32,876 nt of DNA from Defluviitaleaceae bacterium (lineage in GTDB: Bacteria > Bacillota > Clostridia > Lachnospirales > WRAA01): positions 1 through 32,876 of the forward strand of contig WRAA01000002.1 of assembly GCA_009780445.1 (NCBI GenBank). Reading direction: 5' to 3'. The stretch's first letter is position 1, and the number at the start of each line of letters is the position of its first letter. Under the pieces are notes generated by a model. The model did no database searches, was not told the DNA's origin, and worked only from the letters and a program-made list of their open reading frames with translations. Below are positions 24,253-31,800 of the stretch, piece by piece. A program made the position numbers and the translations under genes.

Positions 24253-24900
24253 TTAGGCCGGCATGGCATACATGGCTATCGCCACGGAGTGCATGGCCGA
24301 TGCCGCTATCACAAAGACGTGGAACACGGAGTGCATGTACCTCACGCGCTTGCCCAGCGCGTAGAACAGCACGCCGACGGTATACAGTATGCCGCCGATA
24401 AGCAGCATCACAAAGAACGCAAGCCCCAGCACGCCCACAAGCTGGCCGATGTTGAACATCAGCATCCAGCCCATTCCGAGATAGCAGACCACCGACAGCA
24501 CGATAAACTTGCGCAGGTTCACCACGTTCAGCACGATGCCGGCCAGAGCCAAGGCCCACACCACGCCGAACAGCATCCACGCGTGTTCCGGATATGCTTC
24601 GCGAAAGCGCGTGAGAAGCATCGGCGTGTACGTTCCCGCTATCAGCACGGGTATCGCGCAGTGATCCAGCACGCGAAACACCCGCTTGGGCAGACCCATA
24701 CGAAGCCCGTGGTACAGGCTGGACATCGTAAACAGCAGTATCACCGAAAAACCGTACACCATCCCGCTTACGATACCCCATACGTTCTGATGGTATGCCG
24801 CAATTATCACGCAGGCCAGCAGGGCAACGACACCAAGGCCGCCGCCGACGATGTGGCTTATCATGTTGAAGAGTTCCTCCCCGCGCGTATACGCGGGCAT
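24253..24900 (-). CDS. Hemolysin III (PAQR/YqfA family) membrane protein
   Basis: 215-aa seven-helix membrane protein of the hemolysin III/PAQR superfamily. Signature residues are present: SSLYHG in the second segment, LDHCAIPVLIAGTYTP, and the C-terminal HSVFHVFVI with paired histidines, the putative zinc site. ATG 24900 is preferred (AGGAAGG about 10 nt upstream); a GTG at 24927 would add nine residues but has a poor ribosome-binding site. It is the first gene behind the CIRCE promoter and 18 bp from hrcA, so it is heat-shock regulated. A hemolysin III gene leading the hrcA operon is unusual; in this family membrane lipid homeostasis roles have been proposed. Confidence 0.9.
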   Translation of the reverse strand: MPAYTRGEELFNMISHIVGGGLGVVALLACVIIAAYHQNVWGIVSGMVYGFSVILLFTMSSLYHGLRMGLPKRVFRVLDHCAIPVLIAGTYTPMLLTRFREAYPEHAWMLFGVVWALALAGIVLNVVNLRKFIVLSVVCYLGMGWMLMFNIGQLVGVLGLAFFVMLLIGGILYTVGVLFYALGKRVRYMHSVFHVFVIAASAMHSVAIAMYAMPA

Positions 24901-24969
24901 GTCGTTGCGTCTTCCTTCCTTCTCCACAAATCACCGCCCCCGCGTGGCACTCAAAGCCGCCTGCCATTG

Positions 24970-24996
24970 TTAGCACTCTAACATGGTGAGTGCTAA
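24970..24996 (-). promoter_or_regulatory. CIRCE operator
   Basis: Perfect match to TTAGCACTC-N9-GAGTGCTAA: TTAGCACTC at 24970-24978, nine-base spacer, GAGTGCTAA at 24988-24996. It covers the start region of the promoter at 25008-25036 and lies 70 bp upstream of the hemolysin III start. HrcA binding here represses the operon. Confidence 0.97.
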
Positions 24997-25007
24997 ACTC
25001 TATTTAT

Positions 25008-25036
25008 AAAATACCACTTGACGCTGGAAATGTCAA
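25008..25036 (-). promoter_or_regulatory. Heat-shock operon promoter
   Basis: Minus strand TTGACA (25031-25036), 17-bp spacer, TATTTT (25008-25013). The housekeeping-type -35 fits repression by HrcA rather than use of an alternative sigma factor. Confidence 0.7.
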
Positions 25037-25093
25037 GCGATTTTTGCAATTTTCATGCCGCGTGGCTTGCGCAGGGCTTGGCCTAAAAATTGC

Positions 25094-25122
25094 TTGACAA
25101 GATAATGATTATCAACTAGAAT
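25094..25122 (+). promoter_or_regulatory. Promoter with Fur-like box in the spacer
   Basis: TTGACA (25094-25099) and TAGAAT (25117-25122), 17-bp spacer. The spacer contains AGATAATGATTATCA (25100-25114), matching the Fur-family 7-1-7 palindrome TGATAATNATTATCA at 14 of 15 positions. Repressor bound here would block RNA polymerase. The outer bases favour Fur over PerR (TTATAATNATTATAA). Confidence 0.85.
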
Positions 25123-25161
25123 TAGTTTGTTAACACATATTAACCTGGGAGGTACATATTA

Positions 25162-25530
25162 ATGGCTAAATTCCATCTCTGCGAAGTATGCGGCAACCTT
25201 ACAGAACTTGTAAAGGACAACGGCGGCCCGCTTAACTGCTGCGGCAAGCCCATGAAGTTTCTCACACCCAACACCGTGGAAGCAAGCCACGAGAAGCACA
25301 TCCCCGTGGTGACAAAGACTGAAAACGGCGTAAAGGTTGCCGTTGGCAGTGTGCTGCACCCAATGGGCGAGGATCACTTCATCGACTTTATCGTGGTGAA
25401 GTCCGCGAAGTGCTGCCACAGAGTTATGCTGGACATCAACGGCGCGCCGGAGGCGGAGTTCTGCTGTCTCGGCGAAGGCCCGATAGAAGTGTACGCTTAC
25501 TGCAACCTCCACGGCATGTGGAAGGCGTAA
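25162..25530 (+). CDS. dfx: Desulfoferrodoxin (2Fe superoxide reductase)
   Basis: 122-aa cytosolic protein reducing superoxide to hydrogen peroxide without making oxygen, typical of anaerobes. The N-terminal desulforedoxin-like centre I has its four cysteines (C7, C10, C26, C27). Catalytic centre II has H46 (in EKHIP), H66, H72, C114 and H117 (CNLHGMW), matching the His4Cys site, with the gate-forming Glu44-Lys45 pair. GGGAGG precedes ATG. Followed 15 bp later by ferritin and driven from the Fur-like promoter, so superoxide defence and iron storage are coupled. Confidence 0.97.
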   Translation: MAKFHLCEVCGNLTELVKDNGGPLNCCGKPMKFLTPNTVEASHEKHIPVVTKTENGVKVAVGSVLHPMGEDHFIDFIVVKSAKCCHRVMLDINGAPEAEFCCLGEGPIEVYAYCNLHGMWKA

Positions 25531-25545
25531 GTTTCGGAGGAAACC

Positions 25546-26058
25546 ATGCTAAGTAATAAGTTGTTGGACGCTTTGAGCAACCAGGTGAACGCCGAGTACT
25601 ACTCGGCCTATCTCTACTTGGTTATGTCTGCGGCGGCGGACGAAATGGGTTTGAAGGGCTGTTCGAACTGGCTCTTCTGCCAAGCGCAGGAAGAAATGGC
25701 GCACGGAACGCACATTTACAAATATATACTGGAACGCGGAGCCGCGCCAACCTTCGCGGCGATAGACCTGCCGCCAACATCCTTCGAGGATATCCACAAG
25801 GTGTTCGCAATGGTGCTGGAACACGAGCAGAAGGTCTCAAAGATGTGCAACAGCCTGGCAAGCCTGGCCATGCAGGAATCGGACCACGCGGGCTACCAGT
25901 TTATGATGTGGTTCGTAAACGAACAGGTGGAGGAAGAGGCAAGCGCGACGGAGATTCTGAACAAGCTGAAGCTGATCGGCGACGACAGCGGGATGCTGCT
26001 GACTCTCGACAACGAGCTTGCCGCAAGAATGTTCCAAGACCCGTTCCCCGCTGAATAA
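25546..26058 (+). CDS. ftnA: Bacterial non-haem ferritin
   Basis: 170-aa ferritin storing iron as ferric mineral in a 24-subunit shell. Four-helix bundle with ferroxidase residues E17 (NAEYYSAYLYL), E50 and H53 (QEEMAHGTHIYKY), a glutamate in LEHEQKV and FVNEQVEEE in helix D. GGAGGAA precedes ATG. Co-transcribed with desulfoferrodoxin (15 bp gap) and probably repressed by the same Fur-family site. Confidence 0.96.
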   Translation: MLSNKLLDALSNQVNAEYYSAYLYLVMSAAADEMGLKGCSNWLFCQAQEEMAHGTHIYKYILERGAAPTFAAIDLPPTSFEDIHKVFAMVLEHEQKVSKMCNSLASLAMQESDHAGYQFMMWFVNEQVEEEASATEILNKLKLIGDDSGMLLTLDNELAARMFQDPFPAE

Positions 26059-26064
26059 CAGATT

Positions 26065-26110
26065 CGCCGCCCACAAACTCCGGTTTACGGATTTGCGGGC
26101 GGCGTTTTTT
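26065..26110 (+). terminator. Terminator of the dfx-ftnA operon
   Basis: Arms CGCCGCCCACAAA (26065-26077) and TTTGCGGGCGGCG (26092-26104), one mismatch, followed by TTTTTT (26105-26110). It reaches the 3' end of the convergent mfd gene. Confidence 0.92.
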
Positions 26111-29100
26111 ATATTTGTTTCAGAAAGCCGCGCAGGTAGGCAAGGTCGGCTTCTTCGCCCTTGTTAAAGCTGTAGATCACCACCGGGTTCACGGCGGCCT
26201 TGAAGGCGAGCTTGCCGCGGCTGCGGTTGACCAACGAAAGAAGGTTGCCCGGGTCGATATCGGCATCGGGCTTGAACGTGATGGTGACAGCCGTGCCGCG
26301 CTGTACCAGCGAGACAATGCCGCGGCTGTGCGCCAGAGCCTTTGTGAGCGCGACATCCAGCAATGTCTGCACGGGCTTTAAGATCGTGCCGAAGCGGTCC
26401 TCGATCTCGTCCTGCACGTCCGCCGCGTCCTGCTCCGTCTTGATGTGCGATATCTTCTTGTAGATGTCCAGCTTCTGCTTTTCGTCGCTGATGTAGTAGC
26501 CGGGGATGTGCGCGTCCACCGAGACTTCGATGGTTGTCTCGAAGGCGGCCGGCGCGGCTTCGCCCAACGGATCCAGCTCCAGCTGCTGCACGGCTTCGTC
26601 AAGCAGGCGGCAATACATCTCGTAGCCCACGGCGTCCATGTGGCCGTGCTGTTCCCCGCCCAGAATGTTGCCCGCCCCGCGTATCTCCATGTCGCGCATG
26701 GCAATGCGGAAGCCGGAGCCGAACTCTGTGAACTCGCGAATGGTTTGCAGCCTCTTCTCCGCGTCCTCCTGCAATACCTTGTCCTTGCGGTACATTAGGT
26801 AGGCGAATGCCTGGCGGTTGCTGCGCCCTACGCGCCCGCGCAGCTGGTAGAGCTGTGCAAGGCCGTAGGTGTCCGCGTCCTGTATGATCATGGTGTTGGC
26901 GTTGGGGATGTCCAGCCCTGTCTCGATAATGCTTGTGCAGACAAGTACGTCGATATCGCCGCCGATAAAGTCGATCATGATGTCCTCCAGCTCCGCCTCG
27001 GGCATTTGGCCGTGGGCATAGGCCACGTTCGCGCCCGGCACAAGGGACGCAAGCCGCGCCGTAACGTCGGCGATGTTGCGCACGCGGTTGTGAAGGTAGA
27101 ACACCTGTCCTTCCCGCGAAAGCTCGCGCTGTATGGCGTCGCGCACAAACTCGGGGTTGTACTCCATTACATAGGTCTGGACGGGCTGGCGTTCGTTGGG
27201 CGGCTCTTCCAGTATGCTCATGTCGCGTATGCCGGCCATGCTCATGTGCAGGGTGCGCGGGATGGGCGTTGCGGTTAGCGTCATCACGTCCACATTGTGC
27301 TTGAGAGACTTCAGCTTCTCCTTGTGTGCCACGCCGAACCGCTGTTCCTCGTCCACGATGACAAGCCCAAGGTCGTTGAACTCGATGTCCTTGCTAAGCA
27401 GCCTGTGCGTGCCGATAACTACGTCGCACGCGCCGGACTTAATGCGCCGCACGGTCTCCGCCTGATCCTTCTTCGAGCGAAAACGCGACAGCAGCTCCAC
27501 CCTCACGGGGAAGTCCTTCATACGCTGTGAGAACGTGTTGTAGTGCTGCTGCGCAAGAATTGTTGTCGGCACAAGGTAGGCCGTCTGCTTTGAGTCCTGC
27601 ACGGCCTTGAAGGCGGCGCGTATGGCCACTTCCGTCTTGCCGTAGCCCACGTCCCCGCAGACAAGCCTGTCCATTACAGCGGCCGATTCCATGTCGCGCT
27701 TTACATCTTCGATGGCGGCAAGCTGGTCGTCGGTTTCCTCGAAGGGGAACATCTCTTCGAACTCGCGCTGCCACACGTTGTCCGCGCTGTAGACATAACC
27801 CTGCTGTGCGCGGCGCACGGCGTAAAGCTCCACAAGCCCGCGGGCAAGCTCCGCCACGCTTTGGCGCGTCCGTGCCTTGGTACGCGCCCAGCCGTCCCCG
27901 CCCAGTTTGTTTAGCTTGAGCTTCGCCCCGTCGCCGCCGATATACTTCTGCACCATGTCCAGCTGCGAAGTGTGGACGTAGAGCGCGCCGCCGTCGCTGT
28001 ACATTATCTTCAAGTAGTCCCGCGTGAGGCCGTCGGCCACGATCTGCTCGATACCCCGGTAGATGCCGATGCCGTGGTTGTCGTGTACAACATAGTCGCC
28101 CACGCGCAGCTCCGCGAAGCTTTCTATCTTCGAGCCCTTGCTGCGCTTGCGCCGGGGTTTCTTCTTCTCGTTCTCGAACAGCTCCTTGTCCGACAGGATA
28201 ACAAGGTTGATGTGCTGGTACTCAAAGCCCTTGTTCAGAGAACCCGGCGCGACTGTCACCACCCCGGGCTTCAAGGCCTCGGCCATGGCGTCCGGCACAA
28301 AACGCGCGGGCAGGGCATAGTCCGCGATCTCCTGCGCAAGCCGCTGTGCGCGTGTGCGGGATGCACAGAGGATCAAGGCCTTGAAGTCCGTGCGCACATA
28401 GTGTTTAAGGTCGTCCAGCAGCAGATCCACCCGCTGTTTGAACGTAACGGCGGGGCGCACGGCAAAGGAGCATACGGCCTTTGGCGCAAACTCCCGCACG
28501 GTGCGCGTCATCACCGACAGCAGCACCACGCCCAGCCGCGCGCTCTGCGCCGTGATGTCGGCGTAGTCGAACACAAGCCCGGCCTGCGCCGGCAGGAGGT
28601 ATCCCTTCTCGATCTTGGCCGTGATGCTCTCGGCGAACATGCCCAGCACGCTGTCGGCATGTTCGCTGATACGCGCAGGTTCGTCGAAGAACAGCAGGGA
28701 TCCGGGCGGCATATAGTCCAGCAGGGAGTGCGCGCGGCCGTAGAAGTAACCGATGTAGCGATCCGCCGACTTAAAGCTTAGGCCCTGCTCGAACCTCTCC
28801 AGATGCTCGCCGATGGCCAAGCGCAGGTTCACCGCCGCCTCTTCGTTGCCGCTTCGCCCGAAGGCCGCAAGCGCAGATCCCAGGTCTGCGCGGATCTTCG
28901 CGCACGCCGCGCCTGTGTCCTCCGGAGAGTACACAAACTCGCGCATGGGAAATATTCGCACGGCCTCCAGCTTGTCGATAGACCGTTGTGAGGCCGAGTC
29001 CAGCAGGCGGATCGAATCCACCTCGTCGCCCCAGAACTCGACGCGCAGGGCGTTGTCGTACAGTGTCGTAAAGATGTCCACAATGCCGCCGCGCACGGCG

Positions 29101-29612
29101 AACTGCCCGGGTGCCTCCACCATGTCCACGCGTTCATAACCCATCGGCACCAGCTTCCGCGCGAAGCCGTCTATCGAAATCTCGTCGCCCACGGCCAGCT
29201 CCATGATATAACGCGCGAACACATCCTTGGGCGTAAGCCTGTCGAACAGAGCCTCGAGAGACAACACAACCACGGGGCTTTCGCCGCGCACCAAAGCGTC
29301 CAGCACGGCCAGCCGCTCCCGCGTGATGTTGATGGAGCGCACGTCGGCGTTGTAGAAGATTATATCCTTGAAGGGGCAGTACATCACACGCTCGCCAAGG
29401 AAGTACCGCAGATCCTCGAAGGCCAGCTTGGCGGCGCGTTCGCTTGCGGTTATGTACAGCGCGGGGCCACCTCCCGCCAGAGCCGACGCCACGTGGCATT
29501 TCTGCGTGTCAGTTACCCCCGTCAGCAGCACGGGGGTGCGGCCGGCCAGAACTGCCGCGGCGGCTTCGTTATATGCTTCCAGCGATTTTAGCGGTTCATG
29601 CAGATAGTTCAA
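26109..29612 (-). CDS. mfd: Transcription-repair coupling factor
   Basis: 1167-aa Mfd, which recognises RNA polymerase stalled at DNA damage, dislodges it and recruits UvrA. UvrB-like N-terminal module without a functional Walker A (GVTDTQKCH), an RNA-polymerase interaction domain (about residues 490-560, with VGDYVVHDNHGIGIYRG), then the RecG-like translocase: Walker A GDVGYGKT at 653-660, DEEQRFGV, TATPIPRTLHMS and QLRGRVGRS. A C-terminal autoinhibitory domain ends the protein. The start is TTG 29612 with GAGGTG about 6 nt upstream. It begins only about 20 bp after the gapA terminator, with no promoter visible in between. Confidence 0.97.
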   Translation of the reverse strand: MNYLHEPLKSLEAYNEAAAAVLAGRTPVLLTGVTDTQKCHVASALAGGGPALYITASERAAKLAFEDLRYFLGERVMYCPFKDIIFYNADVRSINITRERLAVLDALVRGESPVVVLSLEALFDRLTPKDVFARYIMELAVGDEISIDGFARKLVPMGYERVDMVEAPGQFAVRGGIVDIFTTLYDNALRVEFWGDEVDSIRLLDSASQRSIDKLEAVRIFPMREFVYSPEDTGAACAKIRADLGSALAAFGRSGNEEAAVNLRLAIGEHLERFEQGLSFKSADRYIGYFYGRAHSLLDYMPPGSLLFFDEPARISEHADSVLGMFAESITAKIEKGYLLPAQAGLVFDYADITAQSARLGVVLLSVMTRTVREFAPKAVCSFAVRPAVTFKQRVDLLLDDLKHYVRTDFKALILCASRTRAQRLAQEIADYALPARFVPDAMAEALKPGVVTVAPGSLNKGFEYQHINLVILSDKELFENEKKKPRRKRSKGSKIESFAELRVGDYVVHDNHGIGIYRGIEQIVADGLTRDYLKIMYSDGGALYVHTSQLDMVQKYIGGDGAKLKLNKLGGDGWARTKARTRQSVAELARGLVELYAVRRAQQGYVYSADNVWQREFEEMFPFEETDDQLAAIEDVKRDMESAAVMDRLVCGDVGYGKTEVAIRAAFKAVQDSKQTAYLVPTTILAQQHYNTFSQRMKDFPVRVELLSRFRSKKDQAETVRRIKSGACDVVIGTHRLLSKDIEFNDLGLVIVDEEQRFGVAHKEKLKSLKHNVDVMTLTATPIPRTLHMSMAGIRDMSILEEPPNERQPVQTYVMEYNPEFVRDAIQRELSREGQVFYLHNRVRNIADVTARLASLVPGANVAYAHGQMPEAELEDIMIDFIGGDIDVLVCTSIIETGLDIPNANTMIIQDADTYGLAQLYQLRGRVGRSNRQAFAYLMYRKDKVLQEDAEKRLQTIREFTEFGSGFRIAMRDMEIRGAGNILGGEQHGHMDAVGYEMYCRLLDEAVQQLELDPLGEAAPAAFETTIEVSVDAHIPGYYISDEKQKLDIYKKISHIKTEQDAADVQDEIEDRFGTILKPVQTLLDVALTKALAHSRGIVSLVQRGTAVTITFKPDADIDPGNLLSLVNRSRGKLAFKAAVNPVVIYSFNKGEEADLAYLRGFLKQI

Positions 29613-29624
29613 CGGTACACCTCA

Positions 29625-29668
29625 CGAAAGAAACACAGGCGTATCCATTAGACTCGAATACGCCTGTG
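29625..29668 (-). terminator. gapA terminator, possibly leaky
   Basis: 11-bp arms CACAGGCGTAT (29634-29644) and ATACGCCTGTG (29658-29668), followed in the minus direction by TTTCTTTC. The tail is interrupted by C and the mfd ribosome-binding site begins a few bases later, so it may work as an attenuator allowing limited mfd transcription. Confidence 0.8.
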
Positions 29669-29688
29669 CTGTATACTTCAATCAGTAC

Positions 29689-30696
29689 TTACTTGCCGTC
29701 AACGCTTGCCATGTGGGCAACCAGGTCTACAACCTTGCAGGAATAACCCCACTCATTGTCGTACCACGCCACAAGCTTCACAAATCCGTCGTTCAGCGAT
29801 ATGCCGGCCGCGGCGTCGAACACACAGGTGTGCGCTTCGCCGATAAAGTCGCTGGAGACCACTGCGTCCTCGGTGTAGGCCAGCACGCCCTTGAGTTCGC
29901 CGTCGGCGGCGGCCTTCATGGCGGCCTTTATCTGGTCGTAGGAGGCGGGCTTTTCAAGGCGGCACGTGAGATCCACCACGGACACGTTCAGCGTGGGTAC
30001 GCGGAACGCCATGCCGGTGAGCTTGCCGTTAAGCGCGGGGATAACCTTGCCCACAGCCTTGGCCGCTCCGGTGGATGACGGGATGATGTTGGCCGCCGCC
30101 GCGCGTCCGCCGCGCCAGTCCTTGTTGGACGGGCCGTCAACGGTCTTTTGCGTGGCCGTGGTTGCGTGTACCGTGGTCATGAGGCCTTCCGCCATGCCGA
30201 AGCTGTCGTGTACGACCTTGGCCAGAGGCGCAAGGCAGTTTGTTGTGCAGGACGCGTTGGACACGATTGTCAGATCCTTGGTGTATTCCTTGTGGTTCAC
30301 GCCCATCACAAACATTGGGGCGTCCTTGGAAGGCGCGGAGATGATGACCTTCTTCGCGCCGCCCTTTAAGTGGCCGGACGCGCCGTCGATATCGGTGAAC
30401 ACGCCGGTGGACTCCACAACATATTCCGCGCCCGCGCTGCCCCACGGAATATCAGCCGCAGACTTGCTGCCGAACACCGATACAAGGCTGCCGTTGACGC
30501 AGAGCTTGCCGTCCTTTATGCTGACCTCGCCCTTGAATTGGCCGTGGATCGAGTCATATTTAAGCATGTAGACCATGTAGTCGAGGTCGATAAACGGGTC
30601 GTTTATTGCGACGACCTGCACGTCCTTGCGCTCCAGAGCGCAGCGCATAACAAGGCGGCCGATGCGGCCAAAGCCGTTAATACCAATTTTAATCAT
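29689..30696 (-). CDS. gapA: Glyceraldehyde-3-phosphate dehydrogenase, type I
   Basis: 335-aa glycolytic enzyme converting glyceraldehyde-3-phosphate to 1,3-bisphosphoglycerate. Rossmann motif INGFGRIGR at the N-terminus. The catalytic Cys150 is in SNASCTTNC. INDPF after the second beta strand fits NAD preference. Near the C-terminus, WYDNEWGYS is the family signature. AGGAGGAA precedes ATG. The gene has its own promoter, a leader hairpin and a terminator, and is not next to pgk, tpi or cggR here. The mfd gene follows. Confidence 0.98.
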   Translation of the reverse strand: MIKIGINGFGRIGRLVMRCALERKDVQVVAINDPFIDLDYMVYMLKYDSIHGQFKGEVSIKDGKLCVNGSLVSVFGSKSAADIPWGSAGAEYVVESTGVFTDIDGASGHLKGGAKKVIISAPSKDAPMFVMGVNHKEYTKDLTIVSNASCTTNCLAPLAKVVHDSFGMAEGLMTTVHATTATQKTVDGPSNKDWRGGRAAAANIIPSSTGAAKAVGKVIPALNGKLTGMAFRVPTLNVSVVDLTCRLEKPASYDQIKAAMKAAADGELKGVLAYTEDAVVSSDFIGEAHTCVFDAAAGISLNDGFVKLVAWYDNEWGYSCKVVDLVAHMASVDGK

Positions 30697-30715
30697 GCTA
30701 TTCCTCCTGAGTTAG

Positions 30716-30780
30716 AGTCTGTTTAGCAGACTATTATAAGTCATTCCCAGATATTATATCACAAAACGCAAAAATAACAA
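30716..30780 (-). promoter_or_regulatory. gapA promoter and leader hairpin
   Basis: TTGTTA (30775-30780), 16-bp spacer, TATAAT (30753-30758) on the minus strand. A second TATAAT-like site is nearer the gene but lacks a -35. The leader contains a perfect 6-bp stem AGTCTG (30716-30721)/CAGACT (30727-30732) just upstream of the ribosome-binding site, possibly stabilising the mRNA. Confidence 0.6.
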
Positions 30781-30790
30781 TCATTAATTA

Positions 30791-31789
30791 CTATATTTTC
30801 GCGCAGTGCCTCACTATCAGCAGTTCAAGCCCCAGCCTGTCCTGTAAACGGCCTGTCTTGACGTTGTGGTCGGTCTCGGCACAGTCGTGCAGGGCTTGTG
30901 CCAGCGAAGCGTATGTGAAACCCCGCGCCTGCTTCAGCGCAGAGCTGACCATGAAGCCGCGCAGACCTGTTGCGGCGGCGGTTGCGTCCGTGCCAAGGCC
31001 GCCGGCCGCGCACTCGCTGCACATGAGGATTATACGGTACTGCCGCGCAAGCATCACCAGCACCATCAGCGGGGACTCGCCCACGGCAAGCAGGTTGGCC
31101 AGGCACTCGAGAGCGCGGCGGGCGTTCTTGGCCGCCACTGCGTCCACAAGCTCGAATACGCGGGCTTCCGCGGGTTTCACGCATACGGCTTCGATGTGGC
31201 TCGCGGTGACGGTTTCGGCATTGCCGGCGTAGGCCGCAAGCTTGGCGGCCTCGTTCACCACGGCGTGCATGTTGCCGGCGGTGTAGCGCAAGAGGCGTGC
31301 GGCGTCCGCCGGGGCGATGGTCTTGCCAAGTTCCTTGAAGAGACGCTTGATCCAGACCCCAAGCTCCTGTTCGCTAGGCGTGCCGAACTCCACCACGCGC
31401 CCCGCGGCGGCGGCGGCCTTGTATGCCTTGGTGCGCTTGTCGGCCTCGCGCTCCACAAAGACCAGCACGCAGGCTGGCGGCAGACGCTTGCAGAAATCGG
31501 CCAGGCGTTCGCTGTCGTCCTTGCGCCCCGCCGCAAACAGGCCGGATTCGCGCACGACCAGCAGCCGCCGCTCGCTCATAAACGGCAGGGTGGCGGCGCG
31601 AAGCTCTATCCGCTCGTTTGTTACGCCCTTTCCCTCGAAGGTGTCGGTGTTCATGTCGGCAAAGGCGGGGTCCGGCACCGCCGCCCGCAGCTTCGCCTCA
31701 TACAGGCTGACCAAGTAGTGTTCGTCACCGTGCAGCAGGTACAGCGGCTTGAAATCGCGGGAGTTTATGTCGTTCAGAAGTTCCTTCAT
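30791..31789 (-). CDS. holA: DNA polymerase III subunit delta
   Basis: 332-aa clamp-loader subunit that opens the beta sliding clamp. The N-terminus FKPLYLLHGDEHYLV is the usual degenerate AAA+ start, with no functional Walker A expected. Later parts include VLVFVEREADKRTKAYKA and the C-terminal collar domain containing VFELVDAVAAKNARRAL, SPLMVLVMLARQYR. GAGGTG lies 5 nt before ATG 31789. It follows comEC by 11 bp, the usual comEC-holA order, and shares its transcript; gapA downstream has its own promoter. Confidence 0.93.
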   Translation of the reverse strand: MKELLNDINSRDFKPLYLLHGDEHYLVSLYEAKLRAAVPDPAFADMNTDTFEGKGVTNERIELRAATLPFMSERRLLVVRESGLFAAGRKDDSERLADFCKRLPPACVLVFVEREADKRTKAYKAAAAAGRVVEFGTPSEQELGVWIKRLFKELGKTIAPADAARLLRYTAGNMHAVVNEAAKLAAYAGNAETVTASHIEAVCVKPAEARVFELVDAVAAKNARRALECLANLLAVGESPLMVLVMLARQYRIILMCSECAAGGLGTDATAAATGLRGFMVSSALKQARGFTYASLAQALHDCAETDHNVKTGRLQDRLGLELLIVRHCAKI

Positions 31790-31800
31790 ATCGCACCTCG

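Noticed and set aside
24083..24976. 297-codon minus frame overlapping hemolysin III and hrcA
   Set aside because: Out-of-frame shadow rich in Arg and Gly; hemolysin III in the other frame has clear family motifs.
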